Assembly (NCBI GenBank): GCA_902496645.1
Contig: CABVBR010000006.1
Span: forward strand, 1 to 36,424
Direction of reading: 5' to 3'
Source of the DNA: an uncultured Collinsella sp.
GTDB lineage: Bacteria > Actinomycetota > Coriobacteriia > Coriobacteriales > Coriobacteriaceae
DNA: 36,424 bases
The notes below the pieces were generated by a model. It searched no databases. It saw nothing but the letters and a program-made list of their open reading frames with translations, and was not told the DNA's origin. Positions within the stretch are counted from its first letter, which is position 1; the number at the start of each line of letters is the position of its first letter. A program made the position numbers and the translations under genes. Shown piece after piece: positions 33,201 to 36,424 of the stretch.

Positions 33201-33309
33201 AATTCTCCTTCCCGGTCTCACAGGACCGGCTTAAAGGTGTGTAGTTAGGCCTCGCGGTATTGTAACCGCAAGCATGCCTCATGGCGTTAATTTCATCAAA
33301 TTGTTTACG

Positions 33310-33349
33310 AAATGATAATTATGACTTTCTATGCATAATGATTATTTAA
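33310..33349. promoter_or_regulatory. AT-rich candidate operator before carA
   Basis: AATGATAATTATGACT and ATGCATAATGATTATTTAA stand out from the GC-rich surroundings, about 110-150 bases before the carA start. The two AT-rich partial palindromes are in the size range of ArgR boxes, but the match is loose. Confidence 0.25.
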
Positions 33350-33361
33350 TCCCCGTCCCAG

Positions 33362-33402
33362 AAAAATTATCCCGCGTGGGCTTGTGACTCACGCGGGATA
33401 AT
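33362..33402 (-). terminator. terminator after the single-pass membrane protein gene
   Basis: ATTATCCCGCGTG and CACGCGGGATAAT form a perfect 13-bp stem, followed on the minus strand by TTTTTC. It lies 7 bases past the stop at 33409. Confidence 0.9.
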
Positions 33403-33408
33403 GGCCTC

Positions 33409-34374
33409 TTACTTTTGCTTGTCCTGTTCCAGCAGATCGGACGGTGAGCGATCGGGCTTGCCGCCGCGGAAAATCTCGCGGCCATGCAGACGATGCTCCA
33501 GGTCACGTTCGGCCTTTTCCTCGTCAATCTTGGTCTGGCTCACCACCGGGTCCTCGATCAGCGACGAAACCGAGTTCACCTGTTTTTGAATGCGCTCGGC
33601 AATGGTGTCGTCCATGCTTACGATGCGCATCTTCCAGTCGATACTCGTGGCGTTGGATGAGCTCTTGGTCCACACAAACGTCAAAATGGCGCTCTGATGA
33701 CCCCGCGCGGGGAACATGCCAAAAAAGGAATCGTGCTGAATGTTGCTATCCTCGTCGATATAGGCGTGAACGTTATACACCACGCGGTCAATCTTGTCGT
33801 TGAGCAGGGCGTTGGTCGCAAGCGCCGCGGCCTGGATCTGCCCGTTGGACAGCAGCTCGAGCTCATTGGCAGACGACGTGTCCAACACCGTCACCTCAAC
33901 CGTGCCCGTACGCTCATCGGCTTCATCGACGGTAAAGTCGAGTGGGAACTGCGTAAAGCCGTTGCCCCACTCAAGGCCGCCCTTCAGCGCCGTCGAAACG
34001 GTATCGACCGAAACGCTCTCGGACAGGTTGGCGGTGTTCAGACGACGCATCACGCCGTAGCCAATCTGCATGCCCACGATCAGCACCAAAATACCGATGA
34101 CCACGGCCATCGCGGTCTTCGTAATGGTATGGCTCACCTGCGAGCCCGAAGGATCGTCCTCGGACAGCGGGTCGATATGTTTTGCCTGGCTCGCGCGGTC
34201 CTCGCTGCGCAGCTGCGCTAGCGCCGCTTTGTCACCGCGCTTGGCCGCAGCCTCCTTCTCACGCATGCGCTCGGTTCGCTTTTTGGCAAGCGTGGGATCC
34301 AAGACACCGGATGCATCGATTTCGGAGAATAACTCCGTCACTTCTTCCGGAGTCAAAGGGTTCTTGTCAGCCAT
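33409..34374 (-). CDS. single-pass membrane protein of unknown function
   Basis: 321 residues that I do not recognise. An N-terminal charged part (LTPEEVTELFSEIDASGVLDPTLAKKRTERMREKEAAAKRGDKAALAQL) is rich in Glu, Lys and Arg and probably helical. It is followed by one membrane helix (about 86-108). The outer part (from about SESVSVDTVSTALKGGLEWGNGFTQFPLDF) has alternating strand-like segments, and the C-terminus is charged (KAERDLEHRLHGREIF). It begins 19 bases after the ABC exporter stop codon, so the two probably form an operon ended at 33362. An accessory role to the exporter is inference. Confidence 0.75.
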   Translation of the reverse strand: MADKNPLTPEEVTELFSEIDASGVLDPTLAKKRTERMREKEAAAKRGDKAALAQLRSEDRASQAKHIDPLSEDDPSGSQVSHTITKTAMAVVIGILVLIVGMQIGYGVMRRLNTANLSESVSVDTVSTALKGGLEWGNGFTQFPLDFTVDEADERTGTVEVTVLDTSSANELELLSNGQIQAAALATNALLNDKIDRVVYNVHAYIDEDSNIQHDSFFGMFPARGHQSAILTFVWTKSSSNATSIDWKMRIVSMDDTIAERIQKQVNSVSSLIEDPVVSQTKIDEEKAERDLEHRLHGREIFRGGKPDRSPSDLLEQDKQK

Positions 34375-34393
34375 AAACTTCCTGTCATATCAA

Positions 34394-36166
34394 TCAGTCG
34401 AGCTCGTGCGCACGCGCACCTTCGAACTGCATTCGATAGTAACGGGCATAGGTGCCGCCACGGGCGAGAAGCTCCTCGTGCGTGCCACGCTCCACAACGC
34501 GACCATGCTCAACGGTCGCAATCTCATCGGCATGCTTAATGGTCGAAAGACGATGGGCGATGATAATCGTGGTGCGGCCGCGTGCCAGCTCTTCGAGTGA
34601 CTCCTGCACCGCCTCCTCGCTCTCGTTATCCAAAGCGCTCGTCGCCTCGTCCAAAATCAGGATCTTGGGGTTCTTGAGAAACACGCGCGCAATGGCGACG
34701 CGCTGTTTCTGTCCGCCCGAAAGACGGCTGCCGCGCTCGCCCACGACCGTGTCATAGCCCTGTGGAAGCGACTCGATAAAGGCATCGATGTTGGCACGAC
34801 GGGCGGCCTCGGCGATCTCTTCTGCCGTGGCGCCCGGCTTGCCGTAGGCGATGTTCTCGCCGATTGTTCCGTCAAACAGGTAGACATCCTGCTGCACCAG
34901 GCCGATAGCGCGGCGCAGGCTCTGCTGCGTCACATCGCGCACGTCCTGACCGTCGATGCTAATGGACCCAGCGGCAACGTCGTAAAAGCGCGGCAGCAGC
35001 GAACAGGTCGTGGACTTGCCACCGCCCGAAGGGCCAACCAAAGCGATGGTCTGCCCGGGCTTGATGGACAGATCCATATGGTCGATAACGGGACGCTCGT
35101 CGGCATCGCCCTCGCCCAGCTCAACATCCTCGTAGTTAAAGCACACGTCGTGATAATCCACGGCGCCGGCCGTAACCTGCAGATCCATGGCGCCCGGCTT
35201 GTCCTGGATATCCGGCGCGGTCGAGAGTACCTCGTCCATGCGCTTAAAGCCGGCGATGGCCTTCTGATACGTTTCGGCCGAATTGACGAGTGTCTCGAGC
35301 GGCGTGCAGAACAGCGAAATATAGAGTGCAAAGGTCGCCATATCGACCGCCTGCAGCTGTCCCTGGGCGACCAGCCAGCCGCCCAGCAGTACCACGATCA
35401 CATAGAGCACACCCGAGAGCAGGCCATACGTCGCAGTATAGACGCCCATGGCGTGATACATGTTCTCCTTGGACGAAAGATAGCGATTGTTGGAGGCGCG
35501 GAACTTAGAGCGCTCGGTCTCCTCATTGGCAAAGCTCTTGACCACGCGCATGCCCGCCAGCGAATCCTGCAGCTGCGCATTGATGCCGCTGATCTTTTTG
35601 CGGTTGTCGCTAAAGACCTCGCGCATGCGCATGTTCTGCCAAAACATGATGACCGAAAACGCTGCTGTCACCGCAGCCATGGCAAGCGCCAGCACCGGGG
35701 CGATGGTAAAGAGGATCACAAACGAGCCGATAATCTCGATGCCGCAGATGATGATCCACTCGGGCACGTGGTGCGCCGCCTCGCAGATATCGAACAGGTC
35801 GTTGACCACGCGACTCATCATGTCGCCCGAGCTGTTGCGATCGAAGTATGCAAAGCTAAAGCGCTCGTACTGATCGAACAGGTCCTCGCGCATCTTGGAC
35901 TCCATGCGCGCGCCCATCACATGGCCCCAGTAGCTCACAAAGTAGCGGCAGGCGCAGCGGATGGCATACATCAGCACCAGTCCCACCGCAATCATACCGA
36001 GCGCCTGCATAATGACAGCCTGACCCTGAGTAAAGAGCCCACCGGTCAAATTGCGCAGAATAATAGGAAACGCAAGGTCAATGGCAGCAAGCACCAGAGC
36101 ACAAACAGTATCGGCAACAAAAAGCCCCATCTGGGGCTCGTAATACGAGAGAAACCTTTTAAACAT
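34394..36166 (-). CDS. ABC exporter, fused permease and ATPase (MsbA/LmrA-like)
   Basis: 590 residues. A six-helix type 1 exporter domain (about 1-320) includes FAYFDRNSSGDMMSRVVNDL and MRVVKSFANEE. The nucleotide-binding domain follows, with Walker A GPSGGGKST (378-386), Q-loop LVQQDVYLFDGTIGENIAYG, signature LSGGQKQR (482-489), Walker B ILILDE (502-507), and the H-loop in IIIAHRLSTI. It forms a homodimer or pairs with another half-transporter; substrate is unknown (lipid, drug or peptide). The ATG follows CCGAGGATTGC. The upstream gap carries a 36-bp perfect inverted repeat. Confidence 0.94.
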   Translation of the reverse strand: MFKRFLSYYEPQMGLFVADTVCALVLAAIDLAFPIILRNLTGGLFTQGQAVIMQALGMIAVGLVLMYAIRCACRYFVSYWGHVMGARMESKMREDLFDQYERFSFAYFDRNSSGDMMSRVVNDLFDICEAAHHVPEWIIICGIEIIGSFVILFTIAPVLALAMAAVTAAFSVIMFWQNMRMREVFSDNRKKISGINAQLQDSLAGMRVVKSFANEETERSKFRASNNRYLSSKENMYHAMGVYTATYGLLSGVLYVIVVLLGGWLVAQGQLQAVDMATFALYISLFCTPLETLVNSAETYQKAIAGFKRMDEVLSTAPDIQDKPGAMDLQVTAGAVDYHDVCFNYEDVELGEGDADERPVIDHMDLSIKPGQTIALVGPSGGGKSTTCSLLPRFYDVAAGSISIDGQDVRDVTQQSLRRAIGLVQQDVYLFDGTIGENIAYGKPGATAEEIAEAARRANIDAFIESLPQGYDTVVGERGSRLSGGQKQRVAIARVFLKNPKILILDEATSALDNESEEAVQESLEELARGRTTIIIAHRLSTIKHADEIATVEHGRVVERGTHEELLARGGTYARYYRMQFEGARAHELD

Positions 36167-36198
36167 GCAATCCTCGGAGATAAAACAATAACGTAAGA

Positions 36199-36306
36199 CC
36201 CTGGGACAAAATAATCAGTAGTACTTGTCCCAGGGTCGCTTGCGACAACAGCCTCGTTACGCTTCTCGCACCTGGGACAAGTACTACTGATTATTTTGTC
36301 CCAGGG
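36199..36306. repeat. 36-bp perfect inverted repeat made of nested palindromes
   Basis: CCCTGGGACAAAATAATCAG.. (36199-36234) and its perfect complement (36271-36306) enclose a 36-base spacer containing GTCGCTTGCGAC. Each arm also has its own ends paired, CCTGGGACA with TGTCCCAGG. The core GGGACA relates it to the other GGGACAG repeats here. Confidence 0.85.
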
Positions 36307-36314
36307 CCCACTCA

Positions 36315-36424
36315 CTAGAGCTCTGCCCCACCAAGGCGATGCGCGATGCTATCGCAGGCGAGCGCGCCCACGACGGTCTTGGCGTCTTCGATCTTGCCGT
36401 CGAGTACGGCGTCGATCAGCTCGT
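36315..36424 (-). CDS. Nudix-type hydrolase (ADP-ribose pyrophosphatase-like), C-terminus only
   Basis: Only the last 35 residues are visible: ELIDAVLDGKIEDAKTVVGA then LACDSIAHRLGGAEL and TAG. The pattern of a Leu/Ile-rich helix, DGKI-x-DAKT and a final helix is typical of the end of ADP-ribose pyrophosphatase-type Nudix proteins. The Nudix box lies outside the window, so the assignment rests on this tail. Confidence 0.5.
   Translation of the reverse strand, partial: ELIDAVLDGKIEDAKTVVGALACDSIAHRLGGAEL

Noticed and set aside
33409..34374. Single-pass protein considered as an ABC exporter periplasmic adaptor (HlyD-like)
   Set aside because: No lipoyl-like or coiled-coil hairpin motif is visible, so the protein is left as unknown.

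Overview
The window looks like a chromosome segment of a Collinsella-like actinobacterium (Coriobacteriia, gut-associated). This is inferred from the high-GC coding sequence, the mix of gene families (Nfn-type transhydrogenase, class B sortase, DUF4143 ATPase, huge sortase-anchored GH31 enzyme) and the GGGACAG-type intergenic palindromes. No rRNA, tRNA, CRISPR array, integrase or transposase gene was found. Most of the window is a core chromosome carrying accessory insertions.

Layout. 1-4.2 kb: the tail of a DUF559-like nuclease-fold protein, a 202-bp terminal-inverted-repeat element, pth, and an nfnAB-like electron-bifurcating transhydrogenase pair. 4.3-8.1 kb (minus): a cytidylate-kinase-like protein and a polar amino-acid ABC importer (ATPase, Tat lipoprotein binding protein, two permeases). 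8.4-10.8 kb (minus): yqeY, a membrane-anchored parvulin foldase and a lone PTS IIA protein. 10.9-14.5 kb (minus): a purF-purM-purN cluster. 14.8-16.0 kb (plus): a multi-pass membrane protein. 16.1-18.1 kb (minus): purE, class B sortase and a MoaE-like gene packed as an operon. 18.4-24.8 kb (minus): a 2143-residue GH31 glycosidase with carbohydrate-binding, cohesin-like, dockerin-like and FIVAR modules and a C-terminal IPVTG wall-sorting signal. 25-28.3 kb: an AT-richer accessory island with a second 202-bp element, a damaged Phd/RelE toxin-antitoxin pair, a DUF4143 ATPase with a palindromic promoter site, and the UTRA-domain stump of a GntR regulator. 28.3-33.2 kb (minus): carB and carA. 33.4-36.2 kb (minus): a single-pass membrane protein and an ABC exporter. 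36.3-36.4 kb: the C-terminus of a Nudix-type hydrolase.

How the genes fit together. The purine genes (purF, M, N, E) and carAB cover several steps of nucleotide and arginine precursor synthesis. Sortase and GH31 suggest surface glycan foraging, with GntR-like operator sequences in front of the GH31 gene. The most unusual material is non-coding: several families of inverted repeats sit in nearly every intergenic gap. Three of them begin exactly at, or overlap, the stop codon of the preceding gene (pth, purF, the amino-acid permease).

The best candidates for something new are (i) the two equal-length 202-bp elements that share only their 23-bp ends, (ii) the toxin-antitoxin locus whose overlapping ATGA stop/start seems erased by one 3-bp deletion, (iii) the direct repeats that bracket the ATPase and the regulator stump, and (iv) the stop-codon-abutting GGGACAG hairpins. 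All reading is by eye; lengths and motif positions were counted, but no database search was made.
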